Both the position numbers and the translations under genes were made by a program. The notes under the pieces were generated by a model. The model did no database searches. It saw only the letters and a list, made by a program, of their open reading frames with translations, and was not told where the DNA came from. A stretch of DNA of 64,000 nucleotides from Anaeramoeba ignava (Eukaryota; Metamonada; Anaeramoebidae), in contig JAPDFW010000011.1 of assembly GCA_028826165.1 (NCBI GenBank), positions 780,101 through 844,100 on the forward strand, read 5' to 3'. Below are positions 42,490 through 55,100 of the stretch, in pieces. Each line of letters begins with the position of its first letter. Positions within the stretch are counted from its first letter, which is position 1.

Positions 42490-44662
42490 TATTGATTAAT
42501 TTATTTATTGATTGATTGATTGATTTATTTATTTATTGATTTATTTATTGATTTATTTATTTATTTATTTATTGATTTATTTATTTATTTATTGATTTAT
42601 TGATTAATTAATATCAAAAAGGAATATTAGCAGGAACAAATATGAGTGGAGATTTAAAAAATCCAGGAAAAAGTATTCCAAAAGGAACTTTAATAGCACT
42701 TTTAACAACAGCAATATATTACTTTGTTTTAATAACAACACTCGCTTTCACAGCAGAAAGATCAAAACTTCAACACTATTATTTCATTTTAAGTTCTTTT
42801 TGTTTTATTCCATATGTTGTAAGAATAGGAATTCTTTCAGTTACATTTTCATCAGGTTTTATAGCTATAGTTGGATCATCAAGAATTCTTCAATCACTTG
42901 CATCAGATAAATTAATTCCAATTTTATCATTTTTCAGAAAAGGTTCAATCAAAGGAAATGAACCAAGAAGAGCTGTAATTTTTGGATGGATTGTCGCTCA
43001 ATTATTGTTATTAATGGGGAATATTAACGCAATTGCACCTTATACTTCTCAATTTTTCCTTGCAACTTATGGAATTATCAATTTTGCTTGTTTTATTCAT
43101 CATTCATTAGGTGCTCCAAATTTTAGACCTACTTTTAAGAAATTTAATTCAATTACTGCATTGATTGGAGCTTTAATATGTTTTGCAGCAATGTTTTTTG
43201 TTGGATATATTACGTAATTCAAAAAATAAAAAAATAATTTTAAATTAAAAAAATTAAATTAAATCAAAATTTATTATAATTTAGAGCTATTGTTGCATTT
43301 GTTGTTTTGGTGTTTTTTGTCATTTATATTTATTATAAAGGAACTCCATCACCTTGGGGATATGTTTCTCAATCCTTAATATTTCATCAAGTTAGAAAAT
43401 ATATGCTTAAAATGGATAAAAAAAAAGAACATATCAAATTTTGGAGACCTCAATTCCTTTTATTAATTGATCAACCTCATCTTTCGCTTCATTTACTCCA
43501 TTTTATTAATAATCTTAAAAAAGGAGGTCTTTATATTATTGGGAATATTTTCCATAGTAATAGTAATGAAAATCAAGCAATCCAAAATTTGGAGTTTCGA
43601 AGGAAATCTCTTTATGAAGTTATCAAATTAACTAAAATCAAAGCATTTCCTCAAGTTTTATTTTCTAAAACTTTTAGAAAAGGAGCACAAAGTTTAATGC
43701 TTAGTTCAGGAATTGGAGAAATGAAACCCAATACAATAATACTCGATATTCCAAATTCTTCTACTTTGATTGAAGATATCACTTTAATTGATTCAGATGA
43801 ATTGGATATAAACGATGCTCAAAAAAATATTGCAAAAGCAAGAATCAATCGTATTTCAATTAATGATGAATATTTCCCTCAATTCAAATCAAAAAAAGAA
43901 AAAAAACAACTTCATATTCAAGCTCAACTTGATAAACTTGTTGAAGGTTTTGAAGAGTCTTACCAAAGAAAAGAAGATGAATCTGTTAATAATTATTATT
44001 ATTCAATGATTGATGCTAAAAAAATTGGAATGAATATTATTCTCACATCAAATTTCAACAAACTAGATAAAAATGAAATTGTTAAATTTTCCAAAAAGAA
44101 ACAAGGCAAAAAAACAATTGATATTTGGTTATTAAATTTCCCTTATTCAGGATTTTTCAATCAAATTTTTCCAAATTATGAAGAAGATGATGTTGATATT
44201 ATCAACAAAATAAGTTCATCAACATCAATTTCATTATTATTTGGATATATAATTCATCAAACAGATATTTGGAAAAAACACACAACAATAAGATTATTAG
44301 CATTTGCACAAAATGAAGGAATGAAAATAGAAACCAAAAAATTTCTAGAATATATTTTATTTTCATTAAGAATTGAAGCAAAAGTTGAAGTTATTATTCC
44401 AGAAAATGGAATTAATGATTTCTTTACAGAAGATGAAAAAAGTGAAGAAAATAATCAAGAAAAATATTTTTTAAATCAAAATTTAAATAATGAAAAAATT
44501 AATCAATTAATTTTACAACAAAGTAAAGAAACTTGTTTGATATTTATTCCTATTGAAGAAATTATACAAGAAATTATCAAAGAAGTTCAAATAATATCAA
44601 ATAATCTTCCTCCAATTACTTTCTTTCATGCATCAACAAAAGTTGTTACAAATGAAATTTAA
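40271..44662 (+). CDS. SLC12A9: SLC12A9-like transporter, copy 5
   Basis: Exons 40271-40583, 41374-41817, 42622-43213 and 43285-44662 give an intact 908-residue protein. It has the most divergent N-terminus of the array (MKKQKKQNYFTTSIKIIEKP) and MISRSLGPEFGGAVG after intron 1; TM1 is TFNGVYSPVLESIINLVVF. The cytosolic domain lacks the Asn-rich insert and retains SPWGYVSQSLIFHQVRKYM and HIKFWRPQFLLL. Introns 1 (790 nt) and 2 (804 nt) are repeat-filled, intron 3 is 71 nt. The short upstream gap (142 nt) has none of the elements shared by copies 1-4, so its promoter differs or it depends on copy 4 transcription (inference). It converges on the gelsolin-headpiece gene. Confidence 0.93.
40640..41373. 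repeat. Copy 5 intron 1 array AAAATC/AAAATT
   Basis: Two blocks of AAAATC/AAAATT hexamers flank a short unique stretch (about 41080-41150). Confidence 0.92.
41818..42610. repeat. Copy 5 intron 2 (TTTA/TTGA)n array
   Basis: About 0.8 kb of mixed TTTA and TTGA tetramers. This is the orthologous intron to the pure TTTA array of copy 4. Confidence 0.95.
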
Positions 44663-44797
44663 AAATAAAAATGGGAAATTGTGTTTTTTTATTTAGTTTG
44701 TTTTCAAACAAAAACAAAAACAAAAACAAAAACAAAAAAGAAAAAGAAAATGGAAAAGGAAAAGAACAATTGAATAAAAAGGTTGCAAATGATTTGC

Positions 44798-47700
44798 TTA
44801 CATTAAATATAAACGCTTTTTTAATTTTTCTTGTTTAGTTTTTTCCAAATCTTCAAATTCAGATTTTTTCAAATGAAACAAAGAATAAAATTCATTTTCA
44901 GTTAAATATTTTTCGAGAGAATCACGATCCAAATGAATTTTAGAAATCAAAAGCTCAAGTTGTGGAGTTAAAAAGGGAGAAGAAAGAGAAAAAGAAACAT
45001 TTGAATGAGGAGAACTCAAATTTGGATTTGAATCAAAAAGAAACGTTGAAAGAAGCAAAATCTCGAAATAGGAAAACATTGAGTTTGATTGTTTTTCTTT
45101 GATTGTTTGCAGCATTTCAGAGCAATCAATAAGTAGTGAGTCCTGCTCAACAGCAAGAGGTGCTTGCTCACGACTTTTTGGGAACGAACTTGTGTCCCAT
45201 CCATGGAAATGTCTAGAGAATATAATTGGTTCATAGTGAGATTTTATGAAAAAAGTTTGGATCTTGATTTCTTTGGAAACTTGAATTGAAAGTTGTAGAA
45301 GTGCTTTTGTGAGAGAAATATTGCAAAGATGGCCAATCCAAAGTAAAATGAAATCTTGTGTGATTAATAACGCTCCACTTTTATCTGGCAAACATGATTG
45401 GTTCATTTTTTTGACAACTTCAAAATCCAAAATATTTAAATTTTGAGGGTCTCTTTGTACCAAAATTAATAACGGTTTTGGGGGTGTGTTTGGATCAAAA
45501 TTTAGTGGAGTGTAATTGATACTTCCAGACAAATTCGACCAGAAATCAAGGGGTTCATTTCCTTCATTTATGGATATAATGCCGATTGAATCGAGAGTTG
45601 AATTGAGTTTGTTATCTGGGATTGTGGATGTATTTTCTCCAAGAAGCGCAGCAGCAACTCTTTTGCCTGCGAAAACTTGTCCTAATTTGCAATATTTGCC
45701 TATCCAAAGATAATTAGTCTGTTCTGTTTGAAGAACAAAGCAATATCCCGAATTGAGCCACTGCGAAATTGGATCGACTTCAATTACCATGTTTGTCTTT
45801 GTTTGTAGATCTGTTTTGATATGGAAAAGATAGTTGTTTGGGTCGCCTTGACGATGTTCGGTTTTGTGAATGGTGATATTCCCGCCCAAAATATTGACAA
45901 GATGCTTTGGTTCGTTGTATTGTGAAATGATAGTTTTAAGAACCTGTTTTTCGTTGATTAAACTAGGTGGTAAATTTGCTGTTTTGATAATTTGTGCTGC
46001 ATGTGGATGTTTTTGAAGGAAATGATCCCCAATCCAAATATAAACCAAATGATGTTTTTCAAATTGGAGGGAAATGAGATAGGCATTTGAAGAAAAGAAG
46101 TGGCCGATCATATCAGGATCAACATCTGAATAAGTAACTTCGTTATCTAAAGATATTTCAAATAGAGAAGGATTTGGCAATTTGTTTTGGGATGAGAGAA
46201 CGAGTTTTTTTGCGAATTTCCTTTGATTCTGTTGAATTTTTTGGATTTCTTGAATATTTTCAATATTTTCAATATTTTCTTGATTTGGTTGATTTCTTGG
46301 AATTTTTCGATTTTTTTCATCCTGTTTCCATAAATTTGCAATTTGTTTAATATATAATTGTGTTATCAAAGGTTCAGGTTCTTCATCCTGTTTTTTTTGC
46401 AATTTTTCTTCAAATTCACCACCAGATAGAAGAGATCCCTGAACAGCAAATGGATCGAGAGGAAGTTTAGTATCGAAATTACAAAATTTTTCTTTAAAAA
46501 GAACATGTTCCTCATTTTCATAAACAATCATAGAAAAAGATTTTTCTTGTCTAAGAAAAACAATCTTGATAGTATTTGCGAATTTTTTGGCGAATTTTTG
46601 CTGTTTATTTGAAGATCGAGCACCGATCCAAACGAAGACTTCTCTTTGAGTATCAATAACAAAACAGCATGTTGTGTCGAGGATATTTCTTGATGTTTCG
46701 CGGCGTGATGCTTCTTGGACACACTCCACTCGCCGTGCTTTTGATGGTCCGATTCGGTATATCCGAATACGAAGTTCCGCCTCATCAGGATGTGAAACTA
46801 TCCGTTTATCATCCTGCAACCTTTTGGGTGAATGTGGAGATCCGAGTGAATTCCAAAATAGGATTGATTCTTCTGATGTCTCGTTGAATTCTTGGATTTC
46901 TACTATGGATTGTACTGTTGGAGAAATGGATTGTGTTCTTGTTGGTTGATTTCTTTTTAATGATGGTTTGGATTCGTTTTTATTTGTATTTTTTTGATCC
47001 AAATGTAAATTTAGTGCTGTGTTTAAATTCAAATCTAAATCTTCGTTTGTATATATATTTGTATCTATATTTGTATCTGTATTTGTATCTGTATTTGTAT
47101 CTGTATTTGTATCTGTATTTGAGTCTGTATCTGAGTCTGTAATTGTTTCTGTATTTGTGTTTATGTTTATGTTCATATCTGTATTTATATTTGTAGTTTT
47201 AAAATTTGCAAAACTTCTTGAAAATTTTGAATCAAGTTTTTTGAAATTGTTCAAATAAGATTTTTTTTGATTTGGATTTAAATTGTTTAAATTTTTTGGA
47301 TTTGAATTGTTTGAATTTGAATTTGAATTGTTTGAATTTTGATTTAAATTTTTTGGATTTAAATTGTTTGAATTTGGATTTAAATTTTTTGAATTTGAAT
47401 TTGGATTTGGATTTTGTAAGTTTTTTGGTTCTGGAAATTTTAATTTTTTTGGATTTGAATTTTGTAAGTTTTTTGGTTCTGGAAATTTTAATTTTTTTGG
47501 ATTTGAATTTTGTGAATTTGAATTAGGATCTGATTTGATATTGTTTGTATTCTTAGCAATAGACTCGAATTGTCTTAAACGTTGAAAAGATTTAATTCTC
47601 TTAATTTTATTCTGACTATTTGTATAAACAACAGTCTTATTAACTAATGCAGAAACACTAGTATCAGCAAGAGCTAAAATAGCATCCAAAGCTTTAGCCC

Positions 47701-50700
47701 TTTGAACACGAGAAGAACGAATGCCATTCCATTGATACAATTTGCGGTTGATTTTTTGGTTGGATTGCTGAGATTTAATATCGGCAACAAAAACACAATC
47801 ATGGCGCAAAGAAGACGGAGAAAAATCGACTTGTTCAACACGAAGAGCAGGAGTGATGCGGATCAAAATGTTTGTGAGCAAGCTCTGAGAAGATGATTCG
47901 CTGCGGACAATTTCCTTCATCATTTTATCCTTATATTGAAGAACAGGGAGAATTGTGTGTGTTGTGTCTCCCGGTTTTATTGAATCCCACGGTATTCCAT
48001 TGATATATTCATCCAAATATGTGTTTGCTAATTGAGATGATCCTCTTCTAAATACTCTTGGCGATAATCGCGTGTTGGGTTTTGTTTTAACAGAAAATTT
48101 TCGTGGAGAGAATTGTTCTGATTTTTGTTGTTGTCCTCCCACTTCTATTTCTTCAACTTTATTTCCTATTGGTGAAAAAGGATCTATTGTTAATGTGTTT
48201 TCTGTAACAAAACGCAAGCGAGGATTCTGTCCGATTGTGTTCCGAGTTGTGTTTGGATCGTTTATGATTTTTGAAGGATTGACTAGAGTTGATTTTGCGC
48301 GAAATTTGTCTTCTGATATTTGATTTTGATTTTGATTTTGATTTTGATTTTTGATTTTGATTTTTATTTTCATTTTCATTTTCATTTTCATTTTCATTTT
48401 CATTTTCATTTTGAATTTGAATTTGATTTTGATTTTGAATTTGATTTTCATTTTCATTTTTATCTAAATTTTGATTTTGATTTAAATTTTGAATTTGATT
48501 TAAATTTTGATTTTGATTTTGATTTAAATTTAAATTTTGATTTTGATTTTGATTTTCGTTTTTTTGAACATCATCAATAAATGAATTATCATCTTTTTTA
48601 TCATAAATATTTGAGTTTTCATCAATATCATCCTCGGATTCATTAGAAGAATCCTCATCGCGACTACAAAGTAGCAAAAATCTCATGAGTTCAACACCAC
48701 GGATCCAAACCTCCATTTCATTGAGATCCTTAGCAAATAAAACCCAACTTTTGGATGAACCATGGAAATTAATTTGGAAACAACAAATACACTCTTCATG
48801 ACGATTAGGGTCTTGGAAACCGCCTCCAAATGTGCGGAGGATTCTGACTGGATGAACAGAAACAACATCAGCAAGTGATTCTGATTCTTCCGAAGATTTT
48901 GAGTCCTTATCAGAAAGACAAAGAATGCGACCTCCGCGGATCGCAAAATAACGTCTGTCCCATAATTCCTTGCTATTTTGAACTTTTCGCCGAAGGAGAA
49001 AACCCTCGGGTTGAGAGATAATCCGCACACGCTTTTGCGAAGAATGGAATCTCTCCGAATTAATACTTGCAAAATCTTTGTTGTCATGAAAACTCTTGAT
49101 CAATGCTTGAGCCCATTTGATATTGTCAATAAGAGATTCTTTCTGCGCTGAATCGGCGCAGCATATGATGAACCGCTGTTTGAGATGCGATATTTCTAGA
49201 CAATTTTGGATGAGAAGCTCAGTATCATCATCCAAAACACGAAGAACTTGAGTTTCATCATTGATTGATTTTCGTTTTTTTCTAGGAAATAAATACGCGT
49301 AATTGCGAACAGGGATTTGTGGTTTTTCTTGTGTATTTGATTGCTTATAAAATTGTAGAACGGATTTGGATGATTTGTCACTGCGCGGAAATGCCTTGAA
49401 TTTGTCATGCCGAAGAAGATTGGGTCTCACTGTAAATTGTGATATTTGCCACGAATAAAGTGGATCTTGAAGTCTGTTGTTTGCCTCCCAAATACTCATG
49501 AAGGGAAGCTTCAAAACAGACACAACAGGCTTGAAGTCGTTGATCCGTTTTTCCATAAATAAGTATATCTTCGCAGTGTGTGCGAATGCCATAACTGTTC
49601 GGTGAAAACGCAATGCGGGATCGTCCCCACCTTCCTCCCTTCGGAATGAGATTATATCTTTTTCGGGTACAATTCCATACGATGCAAACACAACAAGATC
49701 ATTCATCCGTTTTCCCGTCGCAAATCTTGATGAAGGCTCAATGAATAGTGAGTGAGTCACTAAGTCTCTTTCGTCGCATAATCTTTTTTTGAAAAGCGTG
49801 TGTTTGACATCTCGTACTTTTTGATCCGGTGAAACATGAATAGATTTGACTAAATTTTTCTCCGGAATTTGGATTCGGACCACAAAATCTCTTTCTTGAG
49901 CACCACATTGCAGTGTTTCATAACGATCCATAAGCTCAAGTAAATCGTTTTGTTTGATTTGATAAAAACAAAGTGATTCTGAATCTCGCAAAACAATCGG
50001 CGATCTTTTTTCCGTTTCTGCGCCTGGGAGCACAAGTCGGTACTCGGTAACTTCGCTCTCTTCAAGTATAGGAACAAGTTTTTTGGCCAGAAGACGCTTT
50101 GTCTCCTTCACAGTTGTTTCTGGTGTTACTATCACTGTTTTTGTTGTTTGAAGTGATGGTATAAGCACAAAAAGAAAATATTGTGTATCAAGTGTGCTTT
50201 GATCTGTTTTGCAAAAGTAATTTGCTCGGTTGTAAAAAGACATTGCACGAACAGAGCTTGATGATCGATTAAGTACTTTTAAGGAGAATTCATCTTGCTC
50301 GTTATTTTCTTTTGGATTTTGATTTAAATTTTCTTTTGAATTTTGATTTAAATTTTCTTTTGAATTTTCTTTTGAATTTTCTTTTAAATTTTCTTTTGAA
50401 TTTTCTTTTGAATTTTCATTTAAATTTTCTTTTAAATTTTCATTTGAAGTTTTTTCTAAATTTTCATTTAAATTTTCATTTAAATTTTGATTTAAATTTT
50501 CTTTTGAATTTTGATTTAAATTTTCATTTAAAGTTTTTTCTAAATTTTCATTTGAATTTTCTTTTAAATTTTCATTTGAATTTTCTTTTGAATTTTCTTT
50601 TAAATTTTCTTTTAAATTTTCTTTTAAATTTTCATTTGAATTTTCATTTGAATTTTCATCAAAAGTATCAAAACGATCATCAGTTTCTTTTTTATTCATT

Positions 50701-51698
50701 GTCTCAATTTTCAATGAACCCAATTTTTCGATATACTCTTCGAAATTATTGACATGGATATTACCTTCTTTTCTAGGATTAGAAAGATTAGAAGGATTTA
50801 AATTAGATAAAACTGGGGATCTATAATCCCAAGAAAGTTTCATTCTGAGCTCATTTGGGTCAAGTGCATCTGATTCAACAAAGTGTTGGATCACTTCTCC
50901 CGAAAGTAGAATAGAAGATCTTTGGGTAAGTTTTGGGATTTTTGTCTTATTCATTAAATCCATTGCAGCTTTTATTTGTTGCATCCACTTGTCTCTGTTG
51001 TCATCATTAACGGCATGCAAAAAATTTGAGTCTTGAGGACTATGAATAGCAAAAGCATGTGACATTCCATTTATTTTTTGGTTTAACACTTCTGCTAGTT
51101 CAATTTTATTTGCATGCGATTCGAAAATTTTTTCCTTTAACGTCTTGTCAGAAAATCCTATCAAAACTCCTGTATGTGTAAGTATGAAAAAACCTGTCAC
51201 CCATTTTCCATTTGTATCTTCTTGTCGAATAAGAAGAGAAAGTGTTCCATATATTCTGACGTTATTGATAAAGTCAGTGTTTACTTTTTGTGTCGTTTGT
51301 TTTCTTTGAACGTCGTTTGTTTGTGTTTTTTCAATTTCATTTGTACTTGTTTCTTTTTTTTCATGCGACAGATTTTTAAAAGAAATTTGTTGAATGTGTT
51401 GAATCCATTTTTCTTGAACATTGGCAGTTTTTGCTTCAAATAATAAAATATTTCTATCATCCACAATTCTAAATACAAATCCTTCCCTGTCAAGTTTGAC
51501 TTCTTCAATTTCTTCTACATTTGTTAATGCTATTGTTTTTTTTGATACTGTCGATAGTGCATCTTTAAATATGAAAATAAAACCATCTTTCATTTCAACC
51601 CATCTTTTTTTAAATACTGTGTTTTCTTTTTTTAAGTCTTTTATTAAAAACCATGCAAAAAGTGGTGTTTGTCTTTTTAATTTTAAATAAAGCTCCAT
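44798..51698 (-). CDS. PH / ubiquitin-like / PH / gelsolin / villin-headpiece protein (one frame break)
   Basis: A single long exon of about 2299 residues, read in two frames. Residues ~1-105 and ~147-255 are PH domains (FLIKDLKKENTVFKKRWVEM; YGTLSLLIRQEDTNGKWV). Residues 346-464 are Lys-Glu-Asn-Ser/Leu repeats, and ~489-692 hold two ubiquitin-like/FERM-F0/F1-like folds (QYFLFVLIPSLQTTKTVIV; FVVRIQIPEKNLVKSIHV). A third PH lies at ~888-1011 (EGFLLRRKVQNSKELWDRR). After an Asn/Gln tract the C-terminal half has about five gelsolin-like domains (REVFVWIGARSSNKQ, HLVYIWIGDHF, TNYLWIGKYC, FILLWIGHLC) and ends in a villin headpiece (LEKYLTENEFYSLF..KQEKLKKRLYLM). It probably links phosphoinositide membranes to actin. 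Dictyostelium villidin is the nearest known plan but has WD repeats. One extra T in a T5 run (48348-48352) breaks the frame inside the tract. Confidence 0.87.
47030..47560 (-). repeat. Coding Asn-rich and Asp-Thr-Asn repeats in gelsolin-headpiece gene
   Basis: In-frame codon repeats encode NTDTNTDTN (about 47060-47130) and Ser-Asn/Pro-Asn/Leu-Asn tracts (about 47270-47530) in the linker between the first and second gelsolin-like domains. Confidence 0.85.
48315..48560 (-). repeat. Coding (CAAAAT/GAAAAT)n tract containing the frame break
   Basis: Asn-Gln, Leu-Asn-Gln and Glu-Asn codon repeats. The regular CAAAAT hexamer changes to CAAAAAT once (T5 at 48348-48352 on the plus strand), and the frame shifts exactly there. 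Confidence 0.9.
50310..50660 (-). repeat. Coding Glu-Asn-Ser/Leu repeat
   Basis: In-frame 12- to 15-nt units encode NLKENSNENLKEN-type repeats between PH2 and the ubiquitin-like region. Composition suggests a charged flexible or coiled linker. Confidence 0.88.
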
Positions 51699-52108
51699 TT
51701 ATTTTTTTTGATTGGAATTTTATTTTTCTTTTTAAAAAAAAAAGCAAAAAGTAAAAAGTAAAAATAATAATGAATAGAAAAAATGAAAAAAAAATTTTTC
51801 ATTTAAATTATTTATATTTTGAAAAAATAATTATAAATTAAATTGTCCAAAAAAATTAATAAATAAAATTTTGCCGGCTAATTAAATAAATATAAATTTA
51901 ATAAATTAAAGAAATTAAAGAAATTAAAGAAATTAAAAATAATTCGAAATTTGATTATTTTTTGTCTTCTTTTTTTTGGAATAAAATTTTTCTTTTTTAC
52001 TTCATTTTAAATTAAGTAAAAAAACCAAAAAAAAAAAAACAATTGAAAAAAAAAAAACAAAGAAAGAAAAAAGTAGCAAAACAAAAATCTCAAAATTAGA
52101 AATTGAGA
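51699..52108. other. RhoGEF to gelsolin-headpiece spacer
   Basis: About 410 nt between two same-strand genes: A/T-rich tracts and a short AAATTAAAG repeat (about 51900-51940). It should contain the gelsolin-gene promoter and the RhoGEF 3' end. No motif recognised. Confidence 0.6.
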
Positions 52109-55100
52109 CTAAAATAAATGTAAACGAGGTTCTCTTGGTGGAATTAACCAAATTTGAGCATCTTTCGAAAGAAAATTTTCTTGATTTAATTTTAAGAAAA
52201 AATTTGTTTCTTTATTATTTGGTACGGATAATGTTGTTGATTTTAAAATGAGACGATCCATATCCCAAAATCCTTTAACAGATGTATCATCAGAAAAAGA
52301 TAAAATTCCTTTATTATGAATCTAATTTAAGAAAGAAATTTAATTTTATATTTTATATTTTATATTTTATATTGAATATTTTATATTGAATATTATATAT
52401 TGAATATTTTATATTGAATATTTTATATTGAATATTTAATATTTTATAATATTTTATATTGAATATTTTATATATTGAATATTTTATTTTATATTGAATA
52501 TTTTATATATTTTATATTGAATATTTTATATATTGAATATTTTATATATTTAATATTTTATATTTAATTTTATATATTGGATATTTTATATTTAATATTT
52601 TATATTGAATATTTAATATTTTATAATATTTTATATTGAATATTTTATATATTGAATATTTTATTTTTATATTGAATATTTTATATATTTAATTTTATAT
52701 TTAATATTTTATATTTAATATTTTATATTTAATATTTTATATTTATATTTTATATTGAATATTTTATATTGAATATTTTATATATTTTATATATTTTATA
52801 TTTTTATATTGAATATTTATATATTTTATATTTTATATTGAATATTTTATAATATTTTATATTGAATATTTTATATTGAATATTTTATATTTTATATTTA
52901 ATATTTTATATTGAATATTTATATATTTTATAATATTTTATATTTGAATATTTTTATATATTGAATATTTTATATTTAATATTTTATATATTTAATATTT
53001 TATATTGAATATTTTATATTGAATATTTTATATTTAATATTTTATATTGAATATTATATATTTAATATTTTATATTTTATATTTTATATTGAATATTATT
53101 TTTATTTTAAATTTTTTATTGAATATTATATATATTTTTATATTGAATATTTTATATATTTTTATATTGAATATTTTATATATTTTATATTGAATATTTT
53201 ATAATATTTTATATTGAATATTTTATAATATTTTATATTGAATATTTTTATATTGAATATTTTTATAATATTTTATATTGAATATTTTATATTTAATTTT
53301 ATAATAATTTATATTTTTAATATTTTATATTTTAATATTTTATATTGAATATTTAATTTTATATTTATATTGAATATTTTATATTTAATATTTTATATAT
53401 TTTATATTGAATATTTTTATATTTAATATTTTATATATTTTTATATTGAATATTTTATATTGAATATTTTATTTTATAATATTTTTATATATTTAATTAT
53501 ATATTTAATATTTTATATATTTAATTATATATTGAATATTTTATATATTTAATTATATTTTGAATATTTTATATTGAATATTTAATTTTAGAATATTTTA
53601 TATTGAATATTTAATTTTATAATATTTTATATTGAATATTTTATATATTTAATATTGAATATTTTATATTGAATATTTTATATATTTAATATTTTATATT
53701 GAATATTTTATACGTTTCCATAACTCATTTCTCCAGTATATTGAACATTTTCTGAATTATGATAATGTATTTCTTTTCCCATTGAAATTCCGTCTTTAAA
53801 TATTCCTGTAAATTGTTCTAAAATATCTTCAGGTTCAATATTTTGTTTAATAGATGATAAATTTTTAGATTTTAAAATATATAAAGTTCCATATCCATTT
53901 GGGAGATTATATGACCTAAATTTTAATTTTAATTTTAATTTTAATTTTAATTTTTAATTTTAATTTTAATTTTAATTTTTAATTTTAATTTTTAATTTTT
54001 AATTTTTAATTTTTATTTTTAATAACAAACCATTCTCCAGTATATTTAATATTTTTATTAATAAAAATTCCTCTTCCAGAACGCATTCCATTTTTCCATT
54101 CACCTTCATATTTTTTATCTTCTGAATATTCCATTAATCCTTGTCCATTTTGAAGATCATTTTTCCAAGATCCTTTATATTTCCAATATTTAGTAATAAA
54201 AGTACCAGTTCCTTGTTTCTAAGCATTGAATATTAAAATTATTATAAAATTATTATTAAAATTATTATTATAATTATTATTAAATTTATTATTAAAATTA
54301 TTATTAAAATTATTAATAAATTTAATATTAAATTTATTATTAAAATTATTAAATTTATTATTAAAATTATTATTAAATTTATTATTAAATTTATTATTAA
54401 AATTATTATTAAAATTATTATCAAAATTATTATCAAAATTATTATCAAAATTATTATCAAAATTATTATTAAATTATTATTAAAATTATTATTAAAATTA
54501 TTAAATTTATTATTAAATTTATTATTAAAATTATTATTAAAATTATTATTAAAATTAATATTAAAATTAATATTAAAATTATTATTAAAATTATTATTAA
54601 AATTATTATTAAAATTATTATTAAATTTATTATTAAATTTATTATTAAATTATTATTAAATTATTATTAAAATTATTATCAAAATTATTATTAAAATTAT
54701 TATTAAAATTTATTATTAAAATTATTATCAAATTTATTATTAAAATTATTAAATTTATTATTAAAATTATTATTAAAATTATTATTAAAATTATTATTAA
54801 AATTGTTATTGAAAATTATTATTGAAAATTATTAAAAACATACTTGATCTCGAACCCAAGAACCTTCATAACTATCACCAGTTACATAAATTTGTTTTCC
54901 ATGACCTTCTCTCCTATCATTCCTCCATGAACCTTTATAAAAATTACCTAAAGAATCCTTAAATTCACCAATACCAGAACGCATATTATCTTTAAAACTT
55001 CCTGAATAAAAATCACCATTTGCAAACTTCAAAGTACCTTTCCCTTCAAAAAGATCATTAAGAAACTCTCCCTCATAAATAGAGCCATCAGAAGAAACAA

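Noticed and set aside
46669-47896. Several plus-strand ORFs of 60-90 codons
   Set aside because: Antisense shadows of the gelsolin-headpiece gene, which has continuous domain matches on the minus strand.
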